Source: Clostridiales bacterium
GTDB lineage: Bacteria > Bacillota > Clostridia > Peptostreptococcales > Anaerovoracaceae
Assembly (NCBI GenBank): GCA_009911365.1
Contig: QXXF01000024.1
Coordinates: 24,441 to 88,440, forward strand
Length of the DNA stretch: 64,000 nucleotides
Reading direction: 5' to 3'
Shown here: positions 9,225-19,553 of the stretch, piece by piece
Numbering within the stretch: the stretch's first letter is position 1
Layout: each line of letters begins with the position of its first letter
Position numbers and translations under genes: made by a program
The notes under the pieces: generated by a model
The model's database searches: none
The model's input: the letters and a program-made list of their open reading frames with translations, nothing else
What the model was told of the DNA's origin: nothing

Positions 9225-10070
9225 TTGACAGTTTACGGCGAGTTTTTATTTTTGGAAAACTTCATAACAGGGCTGCTGATTTTGGCCTTGACTGGTAAAC
9301 TCTGCGGCAGAAAGCGCAGCCGATCAGGGCTGATTCTAGGTGGACTCCTGTGCGGTGCGTACTCGTTCATTTTGTTTGTGCCAATGGTTTGGCCCGCAGC
9401 CCTTGGCAGCAAACTGCTCTTTTCACTGACAGTGATCTTAGCGGCTTTTGGCTTTGGTGGAAAACCGCTCTATTGGAAGACAGTGGCCGTGTTTTACATA
9501 GTCAGTTTCCTTATGGGAGGAATCACCGTAGGCCTCATGTATTTCATCAAGGTGCCCGGTCTTGCCGCAAATGGAAGCGTTTATCTTCACGGACCCACAT
9601 GGCTTCAAGTGGCAGCGGGCATCATGGTGACTTGGCTGCTTGGTAGCTGGCTGGCGGAGTTCATCAGGGGAAAACTGCAAAAGGATAAGGTTTTTACAGA
9701 CATTCAGGTGGAAATCGCAGAAAAAAATTGGAAAATGCGAGCTTTTGTTGATACGGGGAATTTTTTGCGAGAGCCGATTTCCGGCCAGCCGGCAGCCATT
9801 CTTTCCGCATCATATGGACAGAAAATTTTAGAAGAGATGAAGGATGCTCTCGTCTGCCGCAGCTGCGTGATCCCATATCGCAGCGTGGGGCAAAGGGGAA
9901 TCCTGAGTGGTGTAAGACCGGACCGCGTTATTATTGACGGAAAAACCATCGAAAAAATCGTCCTAGCCATCAGCAAAGAGGATTTTGCCTGCTGGAGGGG
10001 AGAAGAAAAATACGATGTTTTACTGCAGCAGCAGATTTTGGAAGGAGGAATATTGGAACATGCACAGTGA
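9225..10070 (+). CDS. spoIIGA: Sigma-E processing peptidase SpoIIGA
   Basis: A membrane aspartic protease of 281 residues that removes the pro-sequence of pro-sigma-E at the mother-cell side of the sporulation septum. The N-terminus [16 protein letters not shown] is typical of the family. Five hydrophobic segments fill the first ~150 residues, and the protease domain carries the active-site motif VDTGN. The start is TTG 9225, eight bases after AGGAGG (9211-9216). It overlaps sigE by 11 bp, the usual coupled arrangement. Expression is probably Spo0A-dependent through the promoter at 9145-9192. Confidence 0.93.
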   Translation: MTVYGEFLFLENFITGLLILALTGKLCGRKRSRSGLILGGLLCGAYSFILFVPMVWPAALGSKLLFSLTVILAAFGFGGKPLYWKTVAVFYIVSFLMGGITVGLMYFIKVPGLAANGSVYLHGPTWLQVAAGIMVTWLLGSWLAEFIRGKLQKDKVFTDIQVEIAEKNWKMRAFVDTGNFLREPISGQPAAILSASYGQKILEEMKDALVCRSCVIPYRSVGQRGILSGVRPDRVIIDGKTIEKIVLAISKEDFACWRGEEKYDVLLQQQILEGGILEHAQ

Positions 10071-10791
10071 CTACATATTAAAAGCTAGAGCAGTATGGGA
10101 GGCTATAAAACGGTTTTTTCTGAAAAAAGAAGCGGGTGTTTTCGATATCCATTATATCGGAGGAAGCGATGTGCTACCTCCGCCCTTGGATCCAGAAGAG
10201 GAGCAAAAAGCACTAAAGGCTTTCATGGAAGGCAGCGAAGAAGCCAGGGCCATGCTGATCGAGCATAATCTGAGGCTGGTGGTCTACATTGCCAAGAAAT
10301 TTGAGAACGCCGGTGTTAACGTGGAGGATCTGATTTCCATTGGCACCATTGGTCTCATCAAAGCGGTTAACACCTTCAAACCAGATAAAAATATCAAGCT
10401 GGCTACATATGCTTCTCGGTGCATCGAGAACGAGATCCTCATGTATTTGCGGCGAAACAATAAAACAAAAGGCGATGTTTCCTTGGACGAACCTTTAAAT
10501 GTGGATTGGGATGGAAACGAATTGCTGCTTTCCGATATCCTAGGCACGGATACGGATGTGGTGTATACTCATATTGAAGAAGAAGTCAACAAGAGTTTAC
10601 TAGACTATGCCATGAACAAATTGTCCCGTAGGGAAAAAGAAATCATGGAAATGCGTTTCGGTCTGGCAGGGAGCAAGGAAATGACCCAAAAAGAAGTGGC
10701 TGACCGGATGGGGATTTCTCAATCTTATATTTCCAGATTGGAAAAAAAGATTATTAGCCGACTTCAACGGGAAATCAAAAAGTTAGGGTGA
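10060..10791 (+). CDS. sigE: Sporulation sigma factor sigma-E (precursor)
   Basis: The mother-cell sigma factor of early sporulation, 243 residues. An N-terminal pro-sequence of about 30 residues (with [12 protein letters not shown] and the [11 protein letters not shown] junction) is removed by SpoIIGA. Region 2 follows ([27 protein letters not shown]), then region 4 with the helix-turn-helix [24 protein letters not shown] 10060 is chosen because GGAGG lies at 10044-10048 and the resulting N-terminus fits the family; an upstream ATG at 9985 is deep inside spoIIGA. sigG, usually the next gene, is displaced to 18783. Confidence 0.95.
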   Translation: MHSDYILKARAVWEAIKRFFLKKEAGVFDIHYIGGSDVLPPPLDPEEEQKALKAFMEGSEEARAMLIEHNLRLVVYIAKKFENAGVNVEDLISIGTIGLIKAVNTFKPDKNIKLATYASRCIENEILMYLRRNNKTKGDVSLDEPLNVDWDGNELLLSDILGTDTDVVYTHIEEEVNKSLLDYAMNKLSRREKEIMEMRFGLAGSKEMTQKEVADRMGISQSYISRLEKKIISRLQREIKKLG

Positions 10792-10817
10792 GACATACAA
10801 CAAGATGAACATAAGGC

Positions 10818-10856
10818 AAATCAAACAAGGCACCATACTAGGTGTCTTATTTGATT
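10818..10856 (+). terminator. Long hairpin after sigE
   Basis: AAATCAAACAAGGCACC (10818-10834) pairs with GGTGTCTTATTTGATT (10841-10856), a 16-bp stem with two G-U pairs and a six-base loop. There is no T run, so it may act as a 3' stabiliser rather than a classical terminator. Confidence 0.55.
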
Positions 10857-11018
10857 CATGGCGGCAGTCATTTTATAGGGATTTTTGGTGGCAAGGTGTT
10901 GAAAGCTTTAATCGTTTGTAGTAAAATTTTACGTTGCGAGCATTAATATTATAATCATGTGCGGCTTTTAAACTAAGACATCTGAAGACATGCGAAAACA
11001 ATTTAAGGAGGGACCATT

Positions 11019-12950
11019 ATGAAACAACTTCTGAAAAACCAAAGACTAGCAGTGCGAATCAGATGACAAACGCAGTAGAATCCAGAGCGGTTATCATTGA
11101 TAATTATGTGGCATCCGCAGAGCAGCATTTGACAGCTTTTGCGCTCAGCGGTGAAGTCCAAGATCTCCTAGCAAAGCCGGATGACCCAGGGCTATTAAAA
11201 AGGGCACAGCGGTACACGACAGACTTTGCTAATGTCAAGGGTATTTTTGAGGGCTTGTACATCGCGACTCCGGATACATACGTCCTGACTCATACAGAGA
11301 AAGGGGCCATAGGTATAACGACCCGCAAGGGCGATTCTCTTGCCACGTTCCAGGATACCATCCTGAGCAAACAAGAACTGACCAATCTAGGCATCATGGT
11401 GTCTCCAGGAACAGGGAACATGGTGATTTCCATGTACTGCCCGGTTTTTGATAATGGGAAATGCATTGGTTACGTAGGCGCAGCGGTTTATGCCAGCCAA
11501 TTGATGGATTCGCTTTTGGATTTAAAGATGCAAAGTCTTTCAAACAGCGAGTATGTGTTTATCAATGTGGACACAGGTGTGTATCTTTATAATCAAAATG
11601 AAAAACTACTCAATACGGAAACAACGGACCCAGGGCACCAGGAAATCATACGCCGCATCAAGAAAAATGGCGGTATCCAACCTGAAACATATATCTATCA
11701 AGATAAGCACAATAACCAGCAAATGGTGGTTTACAAATATTTAGAAAACCGTGGATGGGCGTTTATGGTCCAAGCCGGTTTTGATGAAGTCTATCATTCT
11801 GTCACTGCCATGCGTCTTCTGACGGGTTCAGCCTGTGCTGTTGTGACAATGCTGATCATTTTAGTCATTGTTCTTGTTTTGCGCAGAACTGGAAAAGAAT
11901 TGATGATTGTAGAAAATGCGATTTCCAGCTTGAGTCAGTTCAGCCTTTCTGCTGACAAGGATTTAGAACCGTTTTATGGCAGAAAAGATGAAGTGGGCAT
12001 GATCGCAGAAGCTGTCCATCTTGTTTGCGGTCATCTGGAAAAAGCGATCGAAGACATCAGCAGGATCCTGGGAGAAATAGCTAGAGGCTAGCTGGCGATA
12101 GATGTTAATCAAAATGAAATATTATATTGGAAGCTTGAAAGTGCTGATCAGCGATCTCCAGACCATGCATAGAAATTTGACAGAAGTGATGCAGGATATT
12201 TCTCCGGTATCGAATCAGGTGAACGAGGAATCGGAACAGCTTTCCTCTAGAACCGACTCTTTATCAAGAGGGGCTGACGAACAGGCTTCGTCCATACAGA
12301 GATTGTCGGACGCTGTCAATTACATCTCTGAGCAAGTGGATACGACCGCATCTCTTGCCAGTCTCGCAAAAGAAGAGACCTTCCAAGCCCATAAACAAAC
12401 AGAGGTGTGCAGCGATTACATGAAGGAATTAGTGACCGCTATGAGGACCATCGATGAAAAGTCTAAAGAAATTAATAAAGTAATAAAGACGATCGATGAT
12501 ATCGCCTCCCAAACAAATCTCCTGGCTTTGAACGCTTCCGTAGAGGCGGCTCGAGCAGGTGAGGCGGGCAAGGGCTTCGCGGTTGTGGCTCACGAGGTCA
12601 AAGCTTTGGCTAGCAAGTCCGCAGAAGCGGCTAAGAATACTGCGATATTGATCAAGAGCACGGTAGAGGCAGTGGAAACAGGAAACCACGTTTCCGGCAT
12701 AACGGATCAGTCTCTTCAGGAAGTTGTAGAGAGTGCTAAGAAAGTATCGGACGCAGTGACTTTGATCTTTGAATCCACAGGCAACCAATCCTCTGCTGCC
12801 GCAGAAATTTCACAAGGACTGGAACGGATCTCCGATGTGGTGCAGACCAACTGTGATGTGGTCATGGACTCCGTCGCGTCCAGCAGAGATCTTTCTGAAC
12901 AAGCGAACCAGCTGAAGAGAGAAGTGTCTAAATTCCATTTGAAGAACTGA
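11019..12950 (+). pseudogene. Chemoreceptor (dCache MCP) broken by a deletion, an amber codon and a frameshift
   Basis: The gene starts at ATG 11019 behind AAGGAGGG and encodes MKQLLKNQRLAVRIR, then stops. The expected first membrane helix is missing, and the frame resumes at 11063 with a complete extracellular dCache sensor (YIATPDTYVLTH, VISMYCPVFDNGKCIGYVG), the second membrane helix and part of HAMP. A TAG (12089-12091) follows IARG, and the frame shifts again near 12115. From 12102 the signalling domain is intact, with [19 protein letters not shown] and a normal RAGEAGKGF tip. Three separate lesions make a sequencing artefact unlikely. The fragments could be expressed but would not form a transmembrane receptor. 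Confidence 0.88.
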
Positions 12951-13100
12951 TGCGCCCGCTGGATGCACCAGGAAGGAATGAGAATGGCGCAAAGGGAGCG
13001 TTTTCAGCGTAGGCTTTCAGGAAAGCTATTAAGTACAAGGAAATGGAAATAGAGGTTCCCCTGTACTGCTGGAAACCATAGCGTTAGGGATAAGCGATAA

Positions 13101-13138
13101 GGCGGCTTTCAAGACTGAAAAGCCGCCTTTTTGTTTTG
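13101..13138 (+). terminator. Terminator downstream of the chemoreceptor pseudogene
   Basis: GGCGGCTTT (13101-13109) pairs perfectly with AAAGCCGCC (13119-13127), followed by TTTTTGTTTT. The 365-bp stretch between 12951 and 13315 otherwise holds only a Lys/Arg-rich open frame (13144-13332) with no ribosome binding site, which I do not call. Confidence 0.85.
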
Positions 13139-13315
13139 TAAAAGTGAAAAATACGACTGAAATCCGTTTGAAAATGGTGAAAATCGGGTTCAGAAGAAAG
13201 AAACGAAGAATTGAACCCGCTAGTTGGGTACGCCAAGGCGGGTACAAAAAGCAAAAGCCATATATTAAACCCGCTGTGTTAAAAAAGGCCAGGAAAGACC
13301 GATTATTATCATACA

Positions 13316-13984
13316 GTGAGCGAAAAAAATGAATCCGGGCAATGGCGGCAAAAAAAGAAATACATCAGACGTGAAAATATAGAATTAGTAAAAGCTTTAC
13401 AAAATAAAAAACTGCGAACAACGCAACTTCGAGAAGCAAGGAAAAGGTTGAAAGCTGTGCAAGGCTGCCGAAAGGCTTATGAAGGGGAGTGCACATGCGT
13501 ATGCAGCGAACCCTTGAAAGGGCGATATGGAAATAATGACGTATATTATTGCAAAGATTGGGACGAGGAAATCAAAACTTGGGTTGCGCAAAATGAACGA
13601 TATAATACAAAAAATATCCAACATAAAGTGTTTATGACAAAGGGAGGAATCTCAGTCCGCTCAAAGTCGGAGTTATTTATTGCGGATGCTTTGGAGCTGT
13701 ATCACATTCCATATAAATACGATACAGTCATGGCTTTAGGGGAACGGTCAGTCTCGCCAGACTTTAAGATTTTGAGGCCATATGATAAGAAAATCATTTT
13801 GTGGGAGCACTATGGGTTAGTAAACAATGAATCCTATCTATCTGATTCAGAGCGCAAAAGGCGCACTTATAAGGAACACGGATTTGTGCCTTGGGATAAT
13901 TTGATCGAGACTTATGACCAGAAAAACGGTTCGATCGACATCCGGACAATCGACACCTTGATTCAAGGATTTCTTCTGCTTTGA
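13316..13984 (+). CDS. Hypothetical protein with a PD-(D/E)XK nuclease-like core
   Basis: A protein of about 222 residues that I cannot name. The first ~65 residues are a basic, helical segment (KALQNKKLRTTQLREARKRL). The second half resembles a restriction-endonuclease fold: SKSELFIADALELYHIPYKYD (helix with Glu), then VSPDFKIL (the Asp of the PD motif) and KKIILWEHYG (strand with Glu), which fits the E...D...E pattern. GTG 13316 is the most upstream start in this frame, but it has no clear ribosome binding site. An Arg/Lys-rich open frame upstream in another register (13144-13332) could be a frameshifted N-terminus. It is AT-richer than the neighbouring arg genes and stands alone, so acquisition by transfer is possible. 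Confidence 0.55.
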   Translation: MSEKNESGQWRQKKKYIRRENIELVKALQNKKLRTTQLREARKRLKAVQGCRKAYEGECTCVCSEPLKGRYGNNDVYYCKDWDEEIKTWVAQNERYNTKNIQHKVFMTKGGISVRSKSELFIADALELYHIPYKYDTVMALGERSVSPDFKILRPYDKKIILWEHYGLVNNESYLSDSERKRRTYKEHGFVPWDNLIETYDQKNGSIDIRTIDTLIQGFLLL

Positions 13985-14085
13985 TATGCTTGAGAAGGAA
14001 AGGCTGTCTTGTTCAGTGGCAAACGGCAGAGAGCCTTATGACTGCAGATGTTCAGAGAGATAAGGAAAGAGACAAAAGTATTTAA

Positions 14086-14099
14086 CGAATATTTATTCA
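14086..14099 (+). promoter_or_regulatory. Candidate ARG box (ArgR operator) upstream of argC
   Basis: CGAATATTTATTCA matches the ArgR/AhrC half-site pair TGAATATTTATTCA at 13 of 14 positions. It lies 20 bp upstream of the argC -35 element. No argR gene is in the window. Confidence 0.6.
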
Positions 14100-14118
14100 A
14101 AATAAATAATAAAAACTA

Positions 14119-14147
14119 TTGATTTCTTCCAAGGAAAGGTTTATGAT
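14119..14147 (+). promoter_or_regulatory. Sigma-A type promoter of argCJBD
   Basis: TTGATT (14119-14124), a 17-bp spacer and TATGAT (14142-14147), 74 bp upstream of the argC start. The rest of the 236-bp gap holds only the ARG box. Confidence 0.6.
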
Positions 14148-14220
14148 AGGGAGTATGTTTTTTCAAAAATATGAGAGATATTGACTATAGTGATATCAAT
14201 GGAGCAGCAAAGGAGATGAC

Positions 14221-15180
14221 ATGAAGAAAAAAATCAAAGTTTTTATTGACGGCGGAGAAGGCACCACAGGCCTGAAAATCCACCAGAGGTTTGAAAATCG
14301 ACAGGATTTGGAACTTTTACATATTGAAGAGGATCGGCGAAAGGACCCCGAAGAGCGAAGGCGGCTGATCAATCAGTCGGATGTCACGTTCTTGTGCCTG
14401 CCGGACGCAGCGGCTAGGCAGGCAGTGACGCTGGTAGACAAAGAGAATGATTATACAAAGATCATAGATGCTTCCACCGCCCATCGGACGGAAGAGGGCT
14501 GGGCGTACGGCTTCCCGGAGTTGTCTGCGGAGCACAGGAAGGCACTGAAAACAGCAAGGAGAGTGGCGGTGCCAGGGTGCTATGCCAGCGGATTTATTTC
14601 CTGCGTGTATCCATTGGTAAAGGCAGGGGTGATCCCAAAGGATTATCCTCTTACCTGCCATGGGGTTTCCGGTTACAGCGGTGCGGGGAAAAAGATGATC
14701 GCCATTATGGAAGGAAATGACAAGCCACAGGAATGCGAATCACCGAGGCAGTACGCTTTGAGCCAGGAACACAAGCATTTGCCGGAAATGCAAAAAATAT
14801 GTGGGCTGGATCACAAGCCTATATTCAATCCTATTGTGGATGATTATTACAGCGGCATGGTAGTTTCTGTACCGCTTCACACCAGGTGTCTTTCAAAAGC
14901 CAAGACTCTGAAAGAGATCCATCAGATCATGACGGACCATTACAAAGGGCAAAGGTTCGTCAAGGTCATGGAACTCCAGGGAAGTCAACGGCTGGAGGAT
15001 GGTTTTCTGCCGGCAGACACTTTGGCTGGCACAAACGACATGGAAATTTTCGTGTGTGGGAATGATCAGCGGATTCTGCTGGCTTCTAGGCTGGACAACT
15101 TGGGAAAAGGTGCGTCCGGCGCAGCGGTCCAGTGTATGAACATCATGATGGGCATGGATGAAACCACAGGACTGCTGTAG
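14221..15180 (+). CDS. argC: N-acetyl-gamma-glutamyl-phosphate reductase, short (type 2) form
   Basis: Catalyses the NADPH-dependent reduction of N-acetylglutamyl phosphate to the semialdehyde, the third step of arginine (ornithine) synthesis. At 319 residues it belongs to the shorter ArgC class. It has the nucleotide-binding loop IDGGEGTTGLKIHQR and the catalytic Cys120 in VPGCYASG. A good AAAGGAG ribosome binding site precedes ATG 14221. It is first in the arginine cluster; a 163-bp gap separates it from argJ. Confidence 0.95.
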   Translation: MKKKIKVFIDGGEGTTGLKIHQRFENRQDLELLHIEEDRRKDPEERRRLINQSDVTFLCLPDAAARQAVTLVDKENDYTKIIDASTAHRTEEGWAYGFPELSAEHRKALKTARRVAVPGCYASGFISCVYPLVKAGVIPKDYPLTCHGVSGYSGAGKKMIAIMEGNDKPQECESPRQYALSQEHKHLPEMQKICGLDHKPIFNPIVDDYYSGMVVSVPLHTRCLSKAKTLKEIHQIMTDHYKGQRFVKVMELQGSQRLEDGFLPADTLAGTNDMEIFVCGNDQRILLASRLDNLGKGASGAAVQCMNIMMGMDETTGLL

Positions 15181-15343
15181 GGCTGAGGCACAGGGGATGA
15201 AACCCGCTGCGCTGGGGCCTGACTCGCTTATCTAGAAATAAGCACTGATGGCATCCTGGAAATATTGGAAATGACATTCCAGGCCACCACTTTTAAACAA
15301 TCATCTTCCACAATCACAAAAAGGCAATAGGAGAAAATCAAAA

Positions 15344-16570
15344 ATGGAACATATAACATATATAGAAGGCGGCGTTTGTGCGCCAAAGGGATTCAAAGCT
15401 TCAGGGATCCATTGTGGGATTCGTTCGCACAATCCCGAGAAAAAGGATCTAGCACTGATCGTAAGCGAAAAACTATGCAATGCGGCGGCTGTTTATACGA
15501 CCAATAAAGTGAAAGGTGCGCCGCTGCTTGTCACAAAAGAACATTTAAAAAACGGGAAAGCCAAGGCTATCATCTGCAACAGTGGAAACGCCAACACCTG
15601 TGCGCCAGGGGGCGAAGAATTAGCAAGAAAGACGTGTGCGCTGACAGCAGCGCATATTGACGCAAAGGAACAGGACATCATCGTCTGCTCCACTGGCGTG
15701 ATCGGGGAACCCCTTTCCATAGAGCCTTTTGAAAAGGGCATGGGACAGCTGGTGGAAACGCTCAGTGAACAGGGTGGGACCATGGCGGCGGAGGCCATGA
15801 TGACCACGGATACTGTTTCCAAAGAATGCGCCGTGGAATTTGAAATTAGCGGGACCGTATGCCGTTTGGGAGCGGCCGCCAAGGGAAGCGGTATGATCGA
15901 CCCCAACATGGCGACCATGCTTTCCTTTATCACCACAGACGCGGCAATTTCCTCGGAACTGCTGCAAAAGGCTTTGTCAGAGGACATTGCGGATACTTAC
16001 AACCAACTGAGCGTGGACGGTGACACCTCCACAAATGATACTGTTGCCATTTTAGCTAACGGCATGGCAGGCAACACAGAGATCACAGAAGAAGGCGAGG
16101 ATTTCACATGTTTTACCAAAGCCTTGTGGATGGTGAATTCGGTACTGGTCAAGAAACTGGCGAGAGACGGAGAAGGGGCTACGAAACTGATCGAATGTGA
16201 AGTCAAGGGTGCGCCTGACAAGGAAACGGCCCGCTGCCTTTCCAAATCCGTTATCAGATCGGATCTTCTGAAAGCGGCCATGTTCGGCCAAGATGCCAAC
16301 TGGGGGCGGGTGCTGTGCGCATTGGGCTACGCTGAGGCGGACTTTGATGCCAGTGACATCCAGGTGGAAATCCGTTCTGCGAAAGGGACTGTGAAAGTTT
16401 GCGAGCATTCCGCCCTTTTCCCTCATAGCGAGGAAGCGGCGGCAGAGGTTTTATCGGAAAAAGAGATCCAAATCATAGTGGATCTGAACCAAGGCGAGGA
16501 AAATGCGGCCGCATGGGGCTGTGATTTGACTTATGACTATGTTAAAATAAATGGGGATTATCGTTCATAA
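15344..16570 (+). CDS. argJ: Bifunctional ornithine acetyltransferase/N-acetylglutamate synthase
   Basis: Recycles the acetyl group from N-acetylornithine to glutamate and may also use acetyl-CoA. The 408-residue precursor cuts itself into two chains before Thr191 in PNMATML; this Thr becomes the nucleophile. The oxyanion-hole region (CSTGVIGE) and the C-terminal N-G-D region ([11 protein letters not shown]) are present. TAGGAG lies upstream of ATG 15344. The 163-bp gap before it contains a hairpin, CCTGGAA...TTCCAGG (15255-15283), resembling the left half of the dispersed repeat family. Whether the enzyme is mono- or bifunctional cannot be told from sequence. Confidence 0.95.
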   Translation: MEHITYIEGGVCAPKGFKASGIHCGIRSHNPEKKDLALIVSEKLCNAAAVYTTNKVKGAPLLVTKEHLKNGKAKAIICNSGNANTCAPGGEELARKTCALTAAHIDAKEQDIIVCSTGVIGEPLSIEPFEKGMGQLVETLSEQGGTMAAEAMMTTDTVSKECAVEFEISGTVCRLGAAAKGSGMIDPNMATMLSFITTDAAISSELLQKALSEDIADTYNQLSVDGDTSTNDTVAILANGMAGNTEITEEGEDFTCFTKALWMVNSVLVKKLARDGEGATKLIECEVKGAPDKETARCLSKSVIRSDLLKAAMFGQDANWGRVLCALGYAEADFDASDIQVEIRSAKGTVKVCEHSALFPHSEEAAAEVLSEKEIQIIVDLNQGEENAAAWGCDLTYDYVKINGDYRS

Positions 16571-16580
16571 GGAGGGGCAA

Positions 16581-17477
16581 GTGGTACAGCAGAAATACTT
16601 GGACAGAGCAGAAGTCCTGATCGAAGCGCTGCCGTATATCCAGAGATTCAACAGAAAGATCATTGTGATCAAATACGGCGGCAGCGCTATGCTGGACGCG
16701 GAGTTAAAGAAAAAAGTCATCCAAGACGTGGTGCTTTTAAAGCTAGTGGGTTTCAAGCCCATCATCGTCCACGGCGGGGGAAAGGAGATCAGCCGCTGGG
16801 TAGGAAAAGTTGGCATGGAGCCTCATTTTGTCAATGGCCTGCGGGTCACGGACGAGGATACCATGGAACTGGTGGAAATGGTCTTGGGAAAAGTCAATAA
16901 AGAGCTTGTGACCCTGGTCCAATCTTTAGGGGTGAAAGCTGCGGGCATCAGCGGAAAAGATGGCGGGATGCTCCAGGTTTCCAGAAAGCTTTCCGGCGGA
17001 GAAAACATTGGTTACGTGGGTCAAGTGGAGCAGGTGGATCCAAAGGTGCTGTATGATTTGCTGGAAAAGGACTTTCTGCCTATCGTCTTTCCGGTTGGCA
17101 TGGACGCAGCATTCAAAACTTATAATATTAATGCGGATGATGCGGCATGCGCCATTGCGAAAGCTGTCAATGCGGAAAAGCTGGCGTTCTTGACAGATAT
17201 CGACGGCGTGTATAAAGATCCAGCGGATCCCGCCACCATTATCCCAGAACTGTACGTGAGCGAAGCCGAGCAGCTGATCAAAGATGGTTACATAGGCGGA
17301 GGCATGCTGCCAAAGCTGAACAACTGTATTGATGCCATACAAAACGGCGTTTCCAGAGTGCATATCCTAGACGGACGGATCCCTCACAGCGTGTTGCTGG
17401 AAATTTTTACGGACAAAGGAGCCGGAACGGCCATTTTATGTGAAAGAGAGGCGAAATACTATCATGAAGAAGATTGA
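16581..17477 (+). CDS. argB: Acetylglutamate kinase
   Basis: Phosphorylates N-acetylglutamate, the second step of arginine synthesis. About 298 residues of the amino acid kinase fold, with [10 protein letters not shown] near the N-terminus, the substrate loop [12 protein letters not shown] and the ATP-site segment [15 protein letters not shown] 16581 is chosen because GGAGGGG (16571-16577) sits just before it; a further upstream ATG at 16551 would overlap argJ. An N-terminal helix ([18 protein letters not shown]) of the kind found in arginine-inhibited hexameric kinases is present, so feedback inhibition by arginine is plausible. The end overlaps argD by 14 bp. Confidence 0.94.
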   Translation: MVQQKYLDRAEVLIEALPYIQRFNRKIIVIKYGGSAMLDAELKKKVIQDVVLLKLVGFKPIIVHGGGKEISRWVGKVGMEPHFVNGLRVTDEDTMELVEMVLGKVNKELVTLVQSLGVKAAGISGKDGGMLQVSRKLSGGENIGYVGQVEQVDPKVLYDLLEKDFLPIVFPVGMDAAFKTYNINADDAACAIAKAVNAEKLAFLTDIDGVYKDPADPATIIPELYVSEAEQLIKDGYIGGGMLPKLNNCIDAIQNGVSRVHILDGRIPHSVLLEIFTDKGAGTAILCEREAKYYHEED

Positions 17478-18639
17478 TGTGAAAACAATGGACCAGGAGA
17501 AAATCGTCGGCAGTTATGCCCGCTATGACCTGGTAGCGGATCACGGAAAAGGTGCCATCTGCGTGGATGAGGATGGGAAAGAATATATCGATTTTACAGC
17601 AGGGATCGGCGTCAATTCCTTAGGTTTTTGTGACGAAGGCTGGATCAAGGCGGTGACAAAGCAGCTGAAAAAGCTGCAGCATGCGTCCAATCTATTTTAT
17701 ACCGAGCCTCAGACAAGGGTAGCCGACATCCTGACACGGCGGACTGGCCTGAAAAAGGTGTTTTTCGCCAATTCTGGGGCAGAGGCTAACGAGGCTGCCA
17801 TGAAAGTGGCGAGAAAGTACAGCAATAACAAATATGGAAACGATATCAACTGGATCATGACCTTGGAAAACTCCTTCCATGGAAGAACCATGGCGGCCAT
17901 CACTGCTACGGGACAGGATAGCTATCACAAAGAATTTTACCCGTTTCTAAAGCATTCTATTTACTGTCAACCAAATGATTTGGAGGACCTGCGCCGCAAG
18001 GTGACGGATAAGACCTGTGCCATCATGCTGGAAATCATCCAAGGCGAGGGCGGCGTGGAAAATTTGGAGCCAGACTTTGTAAAAGAAGTAGAGGAGCTGT
18101 GCCGCCAGAAAGACATGGTGTTCATTGTTGATGAAGTGCAAACTGGCATCGGAAGGACAGGCAAGCTGTTCGCCTATGAATATTTTGGCGTGAGACCGGA
18201 TATCGTCACTTTTGCCAAGGGCATTGGCGGCGGGCTTCCTATTGGCGGGGCCTTGTTCGGGGAAAAGGTTTGTGACGTGCTGCGGCCAGGAAATCACGGG
18301 ACCACTTACGGCGGAAACCCAGTGGCCTGCGCCGGTGCTTTGGAAGTGCTGGGCCGCATGGATGAAGCTTTTCTCAAGGAAGTGGAGGAAAAGGGAGCGT
18401 ACATGAAAGAAAAGCTTTCTGCCCTTCCTCAGGTAGCTTCTGTTTCCGGCATGGGGTTGATGATCGGCGTGGAACTGAAGGAAAAGAATGCGAAAAAAGT
18501 GGTGGATCAGGCTCTGGCACAAGGTTTGATGACCCTTACTGCCAAAGAAAAGATCAGGCTGCTACCGCCGCTGACCATCACATATGAAGAAATTGACAAG
18601 GGCCTAAAGATCCTGGAACGCATCTTAGCGCTTGCCTGA
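17464..18639 (+). CDS. argD: Acetylornithine aminotransferase
   Basis: A PLP enzyme of 391 residues that converts N-acetylglutamate semialdehyde to N-acetylornithine with glutamate as amino donor. It has the PLP phosphate loop [16 protein letters not shown], the cofactor Asp in [12 protein letters not shown] and the Schiff-base Lys252 in [16 protein letters not shown] 17464 lies inside the end of argB, a coupled 14-bp overlap. It is the last gene of argCJBD; the later arginine genes (argF, argG, argH, carAB) are not in the window. Confidence 0.95.
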   Translation: MKKIDVKTMDQEKIVGSYARYDLVADHGKGAICVDEDGKEYIDFTAGIGVNSLGFCDEGWIKAVTKQLKKLQHASNLFYTEPQTRVADILTRRTGLKKVFFANSGAEANEAAMKVARKYSNNKYGNDINWIMTLENSFHGRTMAAITATGQDSYHKEFYPFLKHSIYCQPNDLEDLRRKVTDKTCAIMLEIIQGEGGVENLEPDFVKEVEELCRQKDMVFIVDEVQTGIGRTGKLFAYEYFGVRPDIVTFAKGIGGGLPIGGALFGEKVCDVLRPGNHGTTYGGNPVACAGALEVLGRMDEAFLKEVEEKGAYMKEKLSALPQVASVSGMGLMIGVELKEKNAKKVVDQALAQGLMTLTAKEKIRLLPPLTITYEEIDKGLKILERILALA

Positions 18640-18782
18640 GCGTTGTGGCTTCCAATTTCAAATTTGACCTAAAATAGTTTCCAGCCAGACGGAATAAAAC
18701 CACCTGGATTTGCGCATAAATAAGATATGCGAATCAGCATCAAAACGCTAAAGGGGAGCAAAGGAACGCGAGGACCTTATTG

Positions 18783-19553
18783 ATGGCAAACAAGGTGGAA
18801 ATTTGTGGTGTGAACACAGCGAAGCTGCCGCGCTACAAGGACAAAGAGATGATGGAAATGATCGAAAAAGTCAAGGCTGGAGATGAAGAGGTAAGGGAAG
18901 AGTTCATAAAAGGGAATCTGCGTCTTGTACTTTCTGTGATCCAAAGGTTCAACAACCGGGGCGAAAACCCGGATGACCTATTTCAGGTCGGGTGTATCGG
19001 GCTGATCAAGGCCCTGGACAATTTTGATACGTCTCACGGCGTAAAGTTCAGTACTTACGCAGTGCCTATGATCATTGGGGAAGTGAGACGGTATCTGCGG
19101 GACAATAACAGCATCCGCGTGTCTAGATCGCTTCGGGACACAGCCTACAAAGCACTGCAGGCAAAGGAGAAGCTTTCTAGGGATATGCTGCGGGAACCCA
19201 CTGTGACGGAAATCGCCAAGGAGTTGGATCTAAAGCGAGAGGATGTGGTGCTAGCCCTGGACTCCATCCAGGATCCCATTTCTCTGTTCGAGCCGGTGTT
19301 TCATGATAATGGCGACGCAGTCTATGTGATGGATCAGGTCAAAGATATGAAAAACACGGATGCCAAATGGATCGAAAATATTTCTCTGTCAGAGGCCATG
19401 AAAAAGCTTTCTCCTAGGGAAAGGAACATCCTTACCATGCGGTTTTTTGAGGGAAAGACCCAGATGGAAGTGGCGGAGGAGATCTCTATCAGCCAGGCAC
19501 AGGTGTCTCGGCTGGAGAAGAACGCGCTGAAGTATATGCGGAAATATGTATAG
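18783..19553 (+). CDS. sigG: Sporulation sigma factor sigma-G
   Basis: The late forespore sigma factor, 256 residues. The N-terminus NKVEICGVNTAKLP is characteristic of SigG. Region 2 (RFNNRGENPDDLFQVGCIGL, KFSTYAVPMIIGEVRRYLRD) and region 4 (TQMEVAEEISISQAQVSRLEK) are complete. ATG 18783 is used, with GAGG nine bases upstream. In most spore formers sigG follows sigE directly; here about 8 kb, including the arg operon, intervenes. The stop codon lies inside a long hairpin. I see no clear sigma-F-type promoter in the 143-bp gap upstream. Confidence 0.94.
   Translation: MANKVEICGVNTAKLPRYKDKEMMEMIEKVKAGDEEVREEFIKGNLRLVLSVIQRFNNRGENPDDLFQVGCIGLIKALDNFDTSHGVKFSTYAVPMIIGEVRRYLRDNNSIRVSRSLRDTAYKALQAKEKLSRDMLREPTVTEIAKELDLKREDVVLALDSIQDPISLFEPVFHDNGDAVYVMDQVKDMKNTDAKWIENISLSEAMKKLSPRERNILTMRFFEGKTQMEVAEEISISQAQVSRLEKNALKYMRKYV

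Noticed and set aside
13144-13332. A 62-codon Lys/Arg-rich frame before the nuclease-like gene
   Set aside because: It has no ribosome binding site and a product typical of AT-rich noncoding DNA; it could be a frameshifted N-terminus of the next gene, but this cannot be shown.
15255-15283. A possible eighth copy of the dispersed repeat before argJ
   Set aside because: Only the left-type hairpin (CCTGGAA...TTCCAGG) is present, and the linker does not match well; too weak to count.
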